A stretch of 64,000 bases of DNA from contig NZ_CP058627.1 of assembly GCF_013403565.1 (NCBI RefSeq), positions 1,984,001 through 2,048,000 on the forward strand, given 5' to 3'. This document shows, one piece after another, positions 54,657 to 63,975 of this stretch. The DNA is from Chitinibacter bivalviorum. GTDB lineage: Bacteria > Pseudomonadota > Gammaproteobacteria > Burkholderiales > Chitinibacteraceae. A program made the translations under genes and the position numbers. The first letter of the stretch is position 1. The number at the start of each line of letters is the position of its first letter. The notes beneath the pieces are model-generated. The model had not been told where the DNA came from. It searched no databases and saw only the letters and a program-made list of their open reading frames with translations.

Positions 54657-56228
54657 TTAGGCGGTTTTCAAGCTCGCCATACTGCGATCGAGCTGATTGG
54701 CCACATCCTGCAGTTGGCGCATATCGTTGGTGATGCTGTTACTGCCCTGCGAAGTTTGATTCAGCCCTTGCGCAATATCGCTGAGTTGCTGATTAATCGA
54801 GCTGGCCGAGCGACTTTGCTCTTCAACCGTCGTGGCAATCGCGTTCATTTTCTCCGACACCATTTCGCTGATGCCATGAATGCGATTTAAGGCCTCGGCC
54901 ACAATTTCGCCATCTCGATTACACGCCGATAAATATTGGCCTGCGGCCTGCACCGCTTTCCCCGTTTGCTCGGTCGATTGGCGAGTACCTTCCAAAATCG
55001 CCGCAATGGTACGGGTCGAATCGCTGGTACTTTGCGCGAGTTTACGTACTTCATCGGCAACCACGGCAAAGCCACGACCATGCTCTCCGGCACGCGCCGC
55101 TTCAATGGCGGCATTGAGCGCCAATAGATTAGTCTGCTCGGCAATGTCTTTAATTGTGCCGCTGACCGAGACAATCTTGCCAAATGATGAGCCCAGCTCA
55201 TTCATCGCATTTTCAACCGACGTAAAATGCACTGATAAAGCCTGCAAATTGATCACCGTGGTAGAGCCGGCTTGATCGGCCTCGCGGGTGGCCGCTTTGG
55301 CCTGACTTGCCGCAATCGATGCCGCTTGCGCCAGCTCGCCGACATAATGCACGGTGTCGGTCATTTCATGCGTGGCGTGACTAATCTCGCCTACCCGCGC
55401 AGATTGCTCAACCATATTGCGCGCCGCTTGATTGGCCAGATCAGTAATATGCACTGCGTCTTTACGTGTGTGTTGCGCTGCTGTTTTTGCCTGTGAGAGC
55501 ACTTGCATTAACTTGAGCAAGAATTGATTCATCGCGCAGCCCAATTCGCCCAATTCATCCCGCCCCTCGGGCATACGCATCGTTAAATCACCCGCTTGCA
55601 GCCCCTGCGCAATCACCCCCATCTGCTGCAGGCTATTTTGCAGCCGACGCGCAAATAATTGCGAACACGCAATAATCAGTATGCCCGCCAGTACGATGGG
55701 AATCAGTACCCACCACAAAGTCATATTGACCCGATGCGCAAAGACCTGCTCCGCTTCACTGGCGCGCTGATCTTCCGCTTGAATCAATTGATCCAGATCG
55801 CCTAATAATGGCGATAAATCATTGCGATAAATTTGCTCTGGAATCGACAACGCGTCTTCTGGCGACGTTTCGGCGATCTTGGCGGCGCTGCGAAATTGCT
55901 GGAGATAATTTTGCCAGCGCTGACTCAATAATTGTTTGAATTGCTCTTGTTTCGGGCTGGGTAATTTAAGCGTATTGCTCGATTGCAGCACGGTTTGCTC
56001 ATAGCGATCGAGCTGCGCCACGATATCGGGCTGCATGACATCTAGTCGCGATAAAGTCAGCATATTGACCTTGATCCGCACCAGCTCAACCGCCGTATGC
56101 CGCGCATCACTATATTGATCAAAGTCTTTTTTGAGTTGGTTTAAATTGATTGCAGCCAACACCACCGCGATGCCCAAGGCAAGGCCAGTGAGTAAGCTGC
56201 CCAGTTTGAGCTGGGCGGCAATTTTCAT
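54657..56228 (-). CDS. Methyl-accepting chemotaxis protein
   Basis: 523 residues: membrane helix ([18 protein letters not shown]), a periplasmic four-helix-bundle type sensor (~35-175), second helix ([21 protein letters not shown]), HAMP, and the signalling domain with the highly conserved hairpin tip [20 protein letters not shown], followed by [20 protein letters not shown]. It controls CheA in flagellar or pilus taxis. Its converging position next to the chitinase suggests, but does not show, sensing of chitin products. Confidence 0.93.
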   Translation of the reverse strand: MKIAAQLKLGSLLTGLALGIAVVLAAINLNQLKKDFDQYSDARHTAVELVRIKVNMLTLSRLDVMQPDIVAQLDRYEQTVLQSSNTLKLPSPKQEQFKQLLSQRWQNYLQQFRSAAKIAETSPEDALSIPEQIYRNDLSPLLGDLDQLIQAEDQRASEAEQVFAHRVNMTLWWVLIPIVLAGILIIACSQLFARRLQNSLQQMGVIAQGLQAGDLTMRMPEGRDELGELGCAMNQFLLKLMQVLSQAKTAAQHTRKDAVHITDLANQAARNMVEQSARVGEISHATHEMTDTVHYVGELAQAASIAASQAKAATREADQAGSTTVINLQALSVHFTSVENAMNELGSSFGKIVSVSGTIKDIAEQTNLLALNAAIEAARAGEHGRGFAVVADEVRKLAQSTSDSTRTIAAILEGTRQSTEQTGKAVQAAGQYLSACNRDGEIVAEALNRIHGISEMVSEKMNAIATTVEEQSRSASSINQQLSDIAQGLNQTSQGSNSITNDMRQLQDVANQLDRSMASLKTA

Positions 56229-56393
56229 GCGAAAGCTACCTAAATTGGCGAAAGAAGCAAATCACTTTAGACATCAATTATGACAACTTCATGACTTGCT
56301 AATCTTGCCCTGACTAGCGTAGCTCCCCCAATGTACCCCCAATAGGTATCAACCCAAAATCATTACAAAATAAGTTATTGAAAGATATACCCA

Positions 56394-56428
56394 TAAAAAA
56401 TGGGTATTGCTTTTCCAGCAATACCCAT
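56394..56428 (-). terminator. Intrinsic terminator of htpX
   Basis: Stem ATGGGTATTGC / GCAATACCCAT with loop TTTTCCA; T run on the minus strand just after the stem. Confidence 0.85.
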
Positions 56429-56460
56429 TTGATCACGAGCCGAGTTGAGCGGCTGAAGAA

Positions 56461-57339
56461 TTAACGCAAATTTTGCAGCGCAGCAATACGATCTTCCATC
56501 GCAGGGTGCGAGCTAAACAGGGATGACCAACCTGCTTTATCACTAATCCCCGATGCCGCCATATTGCTTGGCAAAGCGTTCGGTTGCATACCACCCAGAC
56601 GGCGCAATGCATCAACCATCGGCGCGGTATCGCCCATTAATTGCGCAGCACCCGCATCAGCGCGGAACTCTCGTTGACGAGAGAAATACATCACGATCAC
56701 GCTGGCTAAAATACCAAACACAATGTCACAGACGATGACCGTGATGTAGTAACCCATGCCGGGGCCTGATGATTCTTCATTGTCGCGTTTCAGGAATGAA
56801 TCGACCAGATAGCCAACCACGCGAGCGAGGAAAAATACAAAGGTATTTACCACACCCTGAATCAGCGTCAACGTCACCATATCGCCGTTTTTAACGTGCG
56901 CGACTTCGTGTGCCAATACCGCTTCGATTTCACGATGCGTCATGCTATACAGCAGGCCAGTCGATACCGCTACCAGCGAATTATTTTTGCTTGGGCCAGT
57001 AGCAAAGGCATTGGGTTCGCCTTCGTAAATCGCCACCTCGGGCATCGCAATTTGTGCGCGTTGCGCAAGGCGAGCCACGGTATCAAACAACCATTGCTCA
57101 TCCTGATTGCGGGGTTGCGCAATCACCTGCGCGCCCGTACTCCATTTCGCCATGGTTTTTGACATGGCCAGCGAAATAAATGCACCGCCAAAACCCATCA
57201 CGGCGGCAAAGCCGAGCAACATCGGCAAATTAAGCCCGTTGGCGCTCATAAAGCGATTGAGCCCCAACACGCTGACAAAAATACCCAGCACCACCATGAT
57301 GGCGATATTGGTCGCAATTAATAAAATCGTCCGTTTCAC
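56461..57339 (-). CDS. htpX: Membrane metalloprotease HtpX
   Basis: 292 residues. Two N-terminal helices, zinc motif [14 protein letters not shown], two further helices, third ligand in [12 protein letters not shown]. HtpX degrades misfolded inner-membrane proteins together with FtsH. The start [20 protein letters not shown] is standard. The three small genes at 58269-57368 precede it on the same strand, with 28 bp between, so htpX may be read from their promoter. Confidence 0.96.
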   Translation of the reverse strand: MKRTILLIATNIAIMVVLGIFVSVLGLNRFMSANGLNLPMLLGFAAVMGFGGAFISLAMSKTMAKWSTGAQVIAQPRNQDEQWLFDTVARLAQRAQIAMPEVAIYEGEPNAFATGPSKNNSLVAVSTGLLYSMTHREIEAVLAHEVAHVKNGDMVTLTLIQGVVNTFVFFLARVVGYLVDSFLKRDNEESSGPGMGYYITVIVCDIVFGILASVIVMYFSRQREFRADAGAAQLMGDTAPMVDALRRLGGMQPNALPSNMAASGISDKAGWSSLFSSHPAMEDRIAALQNLR

Positions 57340-57367
57340 AGCTGCACTCCTTGGTTAATTCATCTTG

Positions 57368-57646
57368 TTATATAGATTCGCGCCATAAGGTGCTTTTACA
57401 ACGGGCACACACGATACGGCGACGATAGTCTGTTGGCTTTAATAGACCCAAATCGAGGCGTTCAGTTCCGCCACATTGATAGCAAGCGACTTTTTTACCC
57501 AGAATCAATTCAGGATATTGCGCAATATAGTCTGCTTGAGTACGCAAACTATGCCAATGGTTTTGTGCCCACGGATTGTAAACCACAAAATAATAAAATA
57601 CGGGAATCAAACTGATACCCAAAATACCTGCAATTTCGGCCCACAT
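57368..57646 (-). CDS. Membrane-anchored zinc-ribbon protein, paralogue A
   Basis: 92 residues from ATG 57646, one base after the stop of the previous gene. One membrane helix (IAGILGISLIPVFYYFVV), then NPWAQNHWHSL and a CxxC...CxxC zinc ribbon (CYQCGGTERLDLGLL, VCARCKSTLWRE). It is clearly a duplicate of the next upstream gene. I know of no characterised family member. Its place between a membrane protein gene and htpX suggests a role in envelope protein quality control, which is inference. Confidence 0.7.
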   Translation of the reverse strand: MWAEIAGILGISLIPVFYYFVVYNPWAQNHWHSLRTQADYIAQYPELILGKKVACYQCGGTERLDLGLLKPTDYRRRIVCARCKSTLWRESI

Positions 57647-57647
57647 A

Positions 57648-57935
57648 TTATTGATCCATCTCTCGCCATAAACGATTTTTACAAGCACGGCATATGATTT
57701 GCCTGCGCCAATCCGAATAGCCCAACAGACCGAGATCGAGCATCTGATCCGAGCCGCAATGGCAGCAAGTCAAATCTGCACCGTGGCAACATTGAGGGTG
57801 TTTGGCGCGATACTCTACCTGCGTGGGTAAAATTTCCCAGTGTTTTTGCGCACCTGGGTTGTAGCCCGCCACATACCAAATCACATAGGCCATCGCGGGC
57901 ACCACGATAAAACCCGCCAAAATAGTTAAAAACAT
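57648..57935 (-). CDS. Membrane-anchored zinc-ribbon protein, paralogue B
   Basis: 95 residues. Same layout as its neighbour: helix (LAGFIVVPAMAYVIWYVAG), NPGAQKHWEILP, then a zinc ribbon (CCHCGSDQMLDLGLL, ICRACKNRLWRE). Identical spacing of cysteines and the RxLWRE ending show tandem duplication. Function unknown. Confidence 0.7.
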   Translation of the reverse strand: MFLTILAGFIVVPAMAYVIWYVAGYNPGAQKHWEILPTQVEYRAKHPQCCHGADLTCCHCGSDQMLDLGLLGYSDWRRQIICRACKNRLWREMDQ

Positions 57936-57954
57936 TGCAAGCTCCTAACGACCA

Positions 57955-58269
57955 TCAAAACGCAAATGCATAAACCCACAGGGCTAAAAAGTCGGCAATC
58001 GCCAGCCATTTCAACCACTGCATTTTGTTCAGATGCAGTTGCAATTGCGCTGGGATACGCTCGGCGGCGAAATTGCAATCGCGAAACTCGACCACGTCGC
58101 TGATGTTTTTAATCACGTTCAACTGCGGCGCAAAGGTTTCAACCGGACGCTTGCCATCGACCATGAAAAAGTCTGGAAAGTGCTGGGCGATCAGAAATCG
58201 CGCACGGTTGGCTTGATCGACATACAAAGAAAATAACAAAAAAATACCGGCAAACAGTAGCAAGCCCAT
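57955..58269 (-). CDS. Small membrane protein, first gene of the zinc-ribbon/htpX set
   Basis: 104 residues from ATG 58269, which has GTGAGAG upstream; an earlier TTG (58350) is rejected. Two membrane helices, one N-terminal (LLLFAGIFLLFSLY) and one C-terminal (WLAIADFLALWVYAFAF), flank a soluble loop. Unknown family. It reads leftward, divergent from nhaR. Confidence 0.6.
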   Translation of the reverse strand: MGLLLFAGIFLLFSLYVDQANRARFLIAQHFPDFFMVDGKRPVETFAPQLNVIKNISDVVEFRDCNFAAERIPAQLQLHLNKMQWLKWLAIADFLALWVYAFAF

Positions 58270-58376
58270 TTGTTTATCTCTCACGTTCTTTTGAATGTCT
58301 TTATCATAATCCGACTTTACAAGCGCCAACATCAGGCTTACATTGAGCAATCATCAGGTTTTTCCGAAAGATCATC

Positions 58377-59243
58377 ATGCAAGCGCTGAACTATAAACAT
58401 CTGCACTATTTTTGGGTCGTCGCCAAAGAAGGTGGCATTAGCGCTGCGGCGCGCAAGCTGGGGATGACGGCGCAAACGATCAGCGGGCAAGTCGGCTTGC
58501 TGGAGCAAGAAATCGGTCAAACACTGTTTAGCCAAGTAGGTCGCAAGCTCGAATTAACCGAAGCGGGTCGTACCATGCTCAATTATGCCGATCGGATTTT
58601 TCTGCTCGGTGAAGAGTTGCAGCAAGTGATGGAGCGCGGCAGTAATGTGCGCTCGCGGCTCAATATCGGCATTGTCGATGCGATCCCAAAATCAATTGCG
58701 CAGCAGCTCTTGATGCCCTTGTGCCAATCGACAGTCAAGTTGGTATGCGTTGATGGCGGCTTGGATGAACTGTGTGCCAAGCTCGCCCTACATCAACTCG
58801 ATTTGGTACTGGCCGATCGCACCGTGGCCAATGCCGAATCACTGCGTTTGCAAAGCCATGCCTTGGTATATGCGCCGATTATGCTGCTGGGTACGCGCGA
58901 TCTGGTGGCGCAATATCAGGATGAATTCCCCAACAATCTGAACGGCGCGCCGCTGCTGCTACCGACGCGCAATACGGCGTTAAGATTGCAACTGGATGTT
59001 TGGTTTGCCGAGCATCAGATTCAACCCGATATTGTTGGCGAATTTTCCGACAGCGCTTTGATGCATACCTTTGCTAAGACGGGTATTGGCTTCTACCCCA
59101 GCCCAGTCATCTCTTCCAAGCCGATACCCAGCAATGATTTAATTTCACTCGGGCATTTATCGGGCGTAGTCGCGCAATATCACGCCATCTTTAGCCCGAA
59201 AAAAATCCTGCACCCAGCGATAGCACAATTGCTCGATACCTAA
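58377..59243 (+). CDS. nhaR: LysR-family regulator, NhaR type
   Basis: 288 residues starting MQALNYKHLHYFWVVAKEGG, typical of NhaR, with HTH ISAAARKLGMTAQTISGQVG. In E. coli NhaR activates the Na+/H+ antiporter nhaA and osmotic genes. No antiporter gene is next to it; instead it is divergent from the zinc-ribbon/htpX set. The effector domain is complete. Confidence 0.9.
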   Translation: MQALNYKHLHYFWVVAKEGGISAAARKLGMTAQTISGQVGLLEQEIGQTLFSQVGRKLELTEAGRTMLNYADRIFLLGEELQQVMERGSNVRSRLNIGIVDAIPKSIAQQLLMPLCQSTVKLVCVDGGLDELCAKLALHQLDLVLADRTVANAESLRLQSHALVYAPIMLLGTRDLVAQYQDEFPNNLNGAPLLLPTRNTALRLQLDVWFAEHQIQPDIVGEFSDSALMHTFAKTGIGFYPSPVISSKPIPSNDLISLGHLSGVVAQYHAIFSPKKILHPAIAQLLDT

Positions 59244-59406
59244 GCATCAAACTCAATCGTGGCGTGGCGCGGCTCGCGCCTTGATTTCACTAGGCTTTCT
59301 AAGCCAGATGCTTGCTCAACAATTCTGAGTCTCGCCTAGCGTCTAGTCGCCATTTTTCGGTTACAATCGCCGTTTTCCCGAATACAGCAACAGGCAGGAG
59401 AGCAGC

Positions 59407-60327
59407 ATGTCAATGGCGGATCGCGACGGCGTTATTTGGTACGACGGCAAACTGGTGGATTGGCGCGATGCGACGACCCACGTCCTCACGCATTCCTTGC
59501 ATTACGGCATGGGCGTGTTTGAAGGTGTTCGTGCCTACGAAACGCCAAAAGGCACTGCGATCTTCCGCCTGCAAGATCACACCGAACGTCTGCTCAATTC
59601 AGCCAAAATTTTCCAAATGAACATTGGCTACAGCGCAGAAGAACTCAATGAAGCGCAAAAAACCGTGGTTCGTGAAAACAAACTGAAGTCTTGCTACCTG
59701 CGTCCATTGTCGTTCATCGGCAGCGAAAAACTCGGCATCGCCGCGACCAACAACACCATCCACACCATCGTGGCCGCATGGCCATGGGGCGCGTATCTGG
59801 GCGAAGATGGCCTGACCAAAGGCATCCGCGTTAAAACTTCGAGCTTCACGCGTCACCACGTAAATGTATCGATGGTGCGTGCCAAAGCCAGCGGCTACTA
59901 CATCAACTCGATCATGGCACACCAAGAAGCAGCTGCCGATGGTTACGATGAAGCGCTGTTGCTCGACACCGACGGCTATGCGTCTGAAGGCGCGGGCGAG
60001 AACCTGTTTATCGTGAAAAAAGGCGTGATCTACACGCCAGACGTTGCATCTTGCTTGGACGGCATTACGCGTAATACGGTACTGACTTTGGCCGAAGAAG
60101 AAGGCTTTAAAGTCGTACAAAAACGCATCACGCGCGACGAAATTTACACTGCCGACGAAGCATTCTTCACTGGTACCGCCGCTGAAGTGACGCCAATTCG
60201 CGAGTTGGACAACCGCCCAATCGGTGCGGGTACCCGTGGCCCGGTGACCGAGCGTTTGCAAAAACGTTACTTCGACTGCGTGAAGGGGCTCGATCCGAAA
60301 CACGAAGATTGGCTGACGTTGGTATAA
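59407..60327 (+). CDS. ilvE: Branched-chain amino-acid aminotransferase
   Basis: 306 residues, fold-type IV PLP enzyme. Conserved segments: GMGVFEGVRAYET, SCYLRPLSFIGSEKLG, KASGYYINSIMAHQEA (PLP lysine region), EGAGENLFIVKKG, and EAFFTGTAAEVTPIRELDNR. It makes valine, leucine and isoleucine from their keto acids. A GGCAGGAG ribosome site precedes the start. It heads a run of rightward genes and is separated from the zinc-finger gene by a palindrome. Confidence 0.96.
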   Translation: MSMADRDGVIWYDGKLVDWRDATTHVLTHSLHYGMGVFEGVRAYETPKGTAIFRLQDHTERLLNSAKIFQMNIGYSAEELNEAQKTVVRENKLKSCYLRPLSFIGSEKLGIAATNNTIHTIVAAWPWGAYLGEDGLTKGIRVKTSSFTRHHVNVSMVRAKASGYYINSIMAHQEAAADGYDEALLLDTDGYASEGAGENLFIVKKGVIYTPDVASCLDGITRNTVLTLAEEEGFKVVQKRITRDEIYTADEAFFTGTAAEVTPIRELDNRPIGAGTRGPVTERLQKRYFDCVKGLDPKHEDWLTLV

Positions 60328-60331
60328 AAAC

Positions 60332-60408
60332 CGTAGGGTGGGTTAGCGCAGCGTAACCCACCGTGACTGATAACTGGTGGGTTACGCCTGCGGCTAACCC
60401 ACCCTACG
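60332..60408. repeat. Long intergenic palindrome between ilvE and the zinc-finger gene
   Basis: A near-perfect inverted repeat of about 31-33 bp per arm: outer CGTAGGGTGGGTTAG / CTAACCCACCCTACG and inner GCGTAACCCACC / GGTGGGTTACGC, with two small bulges and a short loop. Very similar sequence is widespread in bacterial intergenic DNA as a mobile-type palindrome. Confidence 0.8.
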
Positions 60409-60427
60409 AGAATCAAAAGAGGACACT

Positions 60428-60628
60428 ATGAGCCTGATCGAAAACACGCAAAAAGAAATCGAAGTGACCGCCCACGACGTGCCATTGCACTGTCCAATGC
60501 CGAATATGTTGAAATGGAATTCGCACCCACGCGTTTTCCTCGACATCGCGAAAACCGGCAAAGCGCAATGCCCATACTGCGGTACGCACTACAAGTTGAA
60601 AGAAGGCGAAGTGATTAAAGGTCACTAA
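60428..60628 (+). CDS. CHCC-type zinc-finger protein
   Basis: 66 residues with LHCPMPN, NSHPRVFLDI and AQCPYCGTHY, the Cys-His-Cys-Cys ligands of the zf-CHCC family, related to the complex I subunit NDUFS6. It commonly follows ilvE in betaproteobacteria. Role unknown; possibly protein assembly. The gene is complete. Confidence 0.88.
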   Translation: MSLIENTQKEIEVTAHDVPLHCPMPNMLKWNSHPRVFLDIAKTGKAQCPYCGTHYKLKEGEVIKGH

Positions 60629-60718
60629 GCCACCGCCAGACAGCGAAAGCGGCGCTCACGCAAGTGATCGCCGCTTTTCCCATTTGAAAAATGCGCGCCA
60701 ATCCAAGGGCCATCGCAG

Positions 60719-61357
60719 ATGTATCAGCTCTATTACTATCCCAACAATGCCAGTCTGGCACCGCATATGCTACTGGAAGAAATTGGCGCTCCGTTTAAAT
60801 TGGAGTTGGTAGATCGCACACAGCAGGCTCACAAATCGGCGAATTACCTCAGGCTCAACCCCAGTGGTCGTATTCCAGTCTTGGTCGATGGCGATTTGGT
60901 CATCTTTGAAGCTGCGGCGATTTGCCTGTATCTAGCCGAGCAGCATCCGGAAGCCAATTTGCTTCCCGCCATCGGCACACCGCAACGTGCGCATACGCTG
61001 CAATGGTTGATGTATTTAACTAATACGCTGCAAACCGAACTGCTAACTTACTTTTACCCCGAGCGCTGGACGACTGATCAAGCCGCACTCGAACAAGTGA
61101 GAGTGAAAGCTGAAGAACGGATTGGTGAAATGCTGGATTTGCTGGGCGCCCAATTGGCCGACGGTAGAAGCTGGTTTATCGGTGAGCAATACACACTCGT
61201 TGACGCGTATTTAGGTATGCTATGCCGCTGGACGCGCAACTTAAATCGCCCAGCCCGAGACTTGCCGCAGCTCGCCCCTTACTTGCAACGCTTGCTGGCT
61301 CGCCCAGCGGTTCAACGCGCCCTCAAGAGTGAAGGCCTTACCGAACCTTGGGTGTAA
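60719..61357 (+). CDS. Glutathione S-transferase family protein
   Basis: 212 residues. Thioredoxin-like N-terminus (MYQLYYYPNNASLAPHMLLE, then NPSGRIPVLVDGD, FEAAAICLYLAEQHPE) and all-helical C-terminus (YTLVDAYLGMLCRW). Substrate unknown. Confidence 0.9.
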   Translation: MYQLYYYPNNASLAPHMLLEEIGAPFKLELVDRTQQAHKSANYLRLNPSGRIPVLVDGDLVIFEAAAICLYLAEQHPEANLLPAIGTPQRAHTLQWLMYLTNTLQTELLTYFYPERWTTDQAALEQVRVKAEERIGEMLDLLGAQLADGRSWFIGEQYTLVDAYLGMLCRWTRNLNRPARDLPQLAPYLQRLLARPAVQRALKSEGLTEPWV

Positions 61358-61380
61358 CGATGGTCAACTCACTGAGTAAA

Positions 61381-62394
61381 ATGAAAAAAATATTGATTGT
61401 CGCCCCTGCCTGGGTTGGTGATGCGATTATGGCGCAGCCGATGTATGCGCGGTTGAAGCAACGCCACCCGCAAGCCCAGATTGATGTCCTCGCGCCGGCA
61501 TGGACGCGGCCTTTGCACGCACGGATGGCCGAAATTGGCGAAGCGATCGACGCGCCTTTTGGCCATGGCGAGCTGAAATTGCGCGAACGCTGGAAGCTGG
61601 CGCGCGAATTGAAAGCACGGGGCTACGATCAAGTGATTGTACTGCCCAATTCAATCAAATCAGCGCTCGTGCCGATGCTGGCAGGCATTCCGACCCGCAC
61701 CGGCTGGGTGGGTGAAATGCGCTACGGCTTGCTCAATGATATTCGTACGCTAGACCCGATTAAGTTGCCGAAAATGGTCCAGCGCTTTTACGTACTGGCC
61801 GATGAAAAAGACGCGCCACGTACAACGCCGATCCCCAATCCAGAACTCACCATCAATGCCAGCGATCGTGATGCTGCGCTACGCAAATTGGGGCTGACGA
61901 CCGACAAGCCCATTATCGCGATTTGCCCCGGCGCCGAATATGGCCCGGCCAAACGCTGGCCTGCGGTGCACGCCGCAGCGCTGGCCACGCAATTGATCGC
62001 CGATGGTGCGCAAGTTTGGTTGTTTGGCTCAGGTAAAGACAGCGAAATTTGCGATGAAATCGTCCAACTTGCACCGCATGTGATCAATCTGGCGGGCAAA
62101 ACCAGCCTGGCCGAAGCGATTGATTTGCTATCACTGGCGCACGTTGCCGTTTGCAATGACTCTGGCTTGATGCATGTGGCTGCCGCACTGGGCCGCCCGC
62201 TGGTTGCGGTGTTTGGCTCTAGCTCGCCAGGCTTTACGCCACCGCTAACCTTAAAGGCCAAGATTGTGACGCTGGATCTGGAATGCAGCCCGTGCTTCGA
62301 GCGCGTGTGCCCGCTGGGCCATATGGACTGCCTCAATAAACTGACGCCTGATCGTGTGATGAAGGCGCTAAAAGAATTAAACAAGGAATATTAA
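61381..62394 (+). CDS. waaF: ADP-heptose:LPS heptosyltransferase II
   Basis: 337 residues, GT9 family. Start [20 protein letters not shown], then [29 protein letters not shown] and [21 protein letters not shown]. It adds the second heptose to the inner core of lipopolysaccharide, so the organism makes a heptose-containing LPS. Upstream ATGs at 61360 and earlier are in frame; 61381 matches the family N-terminus. It overlaps nothing and is followed two bases later by aroA. Confidence 0.92.
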   Translation: MKKILIVAPAWVGDAIMAQPMYARLKQRHPQAQIDVLAPAWTRPLHARMAEIGEAIDAPFGHGELKLRERWKLARELKARGYDQVIVLPNSIKSALVPMLAGIPTRTGWVGEMRYGLLNDIRTLDPIKLPKMVQRFYVLADEKDAPRTTPIPNPELTINASDRDAALRKLGLTTDKPIIAICPGAEYGPAKRWPAVHAAALATQLIADGAQVWLFGSGKDSEICDEIVQLAPHVINLAGKTSLAEAIDLLSLAHVAVCNDSGLMHVAAALGRPLVAVFGSSSPGFTPPLTLKAKIVTLDLECSPCFERVCPLGHMDCLNKLTPDRVMKALKELNKEY

Positions 62395-62396
62395 GC

Positions 62397-63719
62397 ATGG
62401 AACACATCGACCTCGCTCCGATCGCCAAAGTGGCCGGCACCGTTGCCCTGCCCGGCTCAAAAAGTATTTCCAACCGCACCTTGCTGCTCGCAGCCTTGTG
62501 CGCAGGCCAAACCACCGTGCGCGGCCTGTTGGCATCGGACGATACCCAGCGCATGCTCGAAGCGCTCGACGCGCTGGGCGTAAAGGTCGAACAACTCCTC
62601 GATGAAAATGGCGCTGATTCACGCGATTTCATCGTGCATGGTTGCGCAGGGAACTTCCCAAATAAAAATGCCGATCTATTTCTTGGCAATGCGGGTACGG
62701 CATTCCGCCCACTGACTGCGGCGCTGGCTTTGTCGAACGGCAGCTATCATCTGCACGGCGTAGCCCGTATGCACGAACGCCCGATTGGCGATTTGGTCGA
62801 TGCGCTGCGTCAAGCGGGCAGCCAGATTGATTACCTCGGTAATGAAGGCTTCCCACCCCTTCAAATTAAACCAAGCCTGATCAAACCGGGCGCTGCGGCA
62901 GCAGATCGCGTCCAAGTGAAAGGCAATGTCTCTAGCCAGTTTTTGACTGGCCTGTTGATGTCATTACCGCTGACCAATCGCGATATGACGGTCGAAGTCG
63001 TGGGCGAATTGATTTCGAAACCCTATATCGAAATCACGCTCAATCTGATGGCTAAATTTGGCCTGAAAGTTGAGAAAAAGAGCTGGAACGAGTTCTTTAT
63101 TCCTGCTGGCCAAGTGTACCAATCGCCGGGCGAGATCTTTGTTGAAGGCGATGCATCCAGCGCGTCTTACTTCCTTGCCGCCGGTGCAATTGGCGGGGGC
63201 GATGCAGTGCGTGTAACGGGCGTCGGTAGTGAATCGATCCAAGGCGATAAACGCTTTGCTGAAACACTGGAACAAATGGGTGCGCAAATTACTTGGGGCC
63301 CAAACTGGATTGAAGCTGCGCCCCCTGCCGATGGCCAACTCAAAGCGATTGACGTTGATCTAAACCACATCCCCGACGCGGCGATGACGATTGCGATTGC
63401 TGCGCTCTTTGCCAAAGGCAAAACAACGATCCGCAATATCGAAAGCTGGCGCGTGAAAGAAACCGATCGCCTGTCGGCTATGGCGACTGAATTGCGCAAA
63501 GTCGGCGCGACGGTGGAAGAAGGTCAGGATTGGATTTCAGTCATTGCACCAGAAAGCCTCACGCCAAATGCCGAAATCGACACGTACGACGATCACCGCA
63601 TGGCCATGTGCTTCTCATTGGTCGCGCTGGGCGGCGTGCCAGTACGGATTAATGATCCGAAATGCACGGCCAAAACCTTCCCGACTTACTTTGAAGAATT
63701 AGCGCGCATTACCCTCTAA
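62397..63719 (+). CDS. aroA: 3-phosphoshikimate 1-carboxyvinyltransferase (EPSP synthase)
   Basis: 440 residues. [36 protein letters not shown] (class I region, with Phe where E. coli has Met), FPPLQI and [33 protein letters not shown]. It makes EPSP from shikimate-3-phosphate and PEP, in aromatic amino-acid synthesis. It follows waaF directly; the two share a transcript though their pathways differ. Confidence 0.96.
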   Translation: MEHIDLAPIAKVAGTVALPGSKSISNRTLLLAALCAGQTTVRGLLASDDTQRMLEALDALGVKVEQLLDENGADSRDFIVHGCAGNFPNKNADLFLGNAGTAFRPLTAALALSNGSYHLHGVARMHERPIGDLVDALRQAGSQIDYLGNEGFPPLQIKPSLIKPGAAAADRVQVKGNVSSQFLTGLLMSLPLTNRDMTVEVVGELISKPYIEITLNLMAKFGLKVEKKSWNEFFIPAGQVYQSPGEIFVEGDASSASYFLAAGAIGGGDAVRVTGVGSESIQGDKRFAETLEQMGAQITWGPNWIEAAPPADGQLKAIDVDLNHIPDAAMTIAIAALFAKGKTTIRNIESWRVKETDRLSAMATELRKVGATVEEGQDWISVIAPESLTPNAEIDTYDDHRMAMCFSLVALGGVPVRINDPKCTAKTFPTYFEELARITL

Positions 63720-63723
63720 CCGT

Positions 63724-63766
63724 ATCGCCCTGAAATCTATAATCAGAAAGGATTTCAGGGCAATAC
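63724..63766. repeat. Palindrome related to the one at 32238-32284
   Basis: Arms GCCCTGAAATC / GATTTCAGGGC, flanked by GTATC and CAATACCCCC. Core CCTGAAA / TTTCAGG is shared with the palindrome at 32238-32284. No T run follows. Confidence 0.55.
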
Positions 63767-63946
63767 CCCCAAGCAGATCAAATTAAAGTTCGCTGTATGA
63801 GTCACCCCACTTGCGGCGTAAAGTTGCTCATTACGTAAATGCAAAGTGCAAGACATCTCGGGCTGCCGATTTAGCGACTTTGGGGTGCAGCATGGCGATA
63901 CATTGAATCGATACATTAATAGTTAGTGCATCTTTAACTGCCAATT

Positions 63947-63975
63947 AAAAAGCCCTCGAATGAGGGCTTTTTTTT
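63947..63975. terminator. Strong intrinsic terminator near window end
   Basis: Stem AGCCCTC / GAGGGCT, loop GAAT, A run on the left and TTTTTTTT on the right; can act on either strand. Confidence 0.85.
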
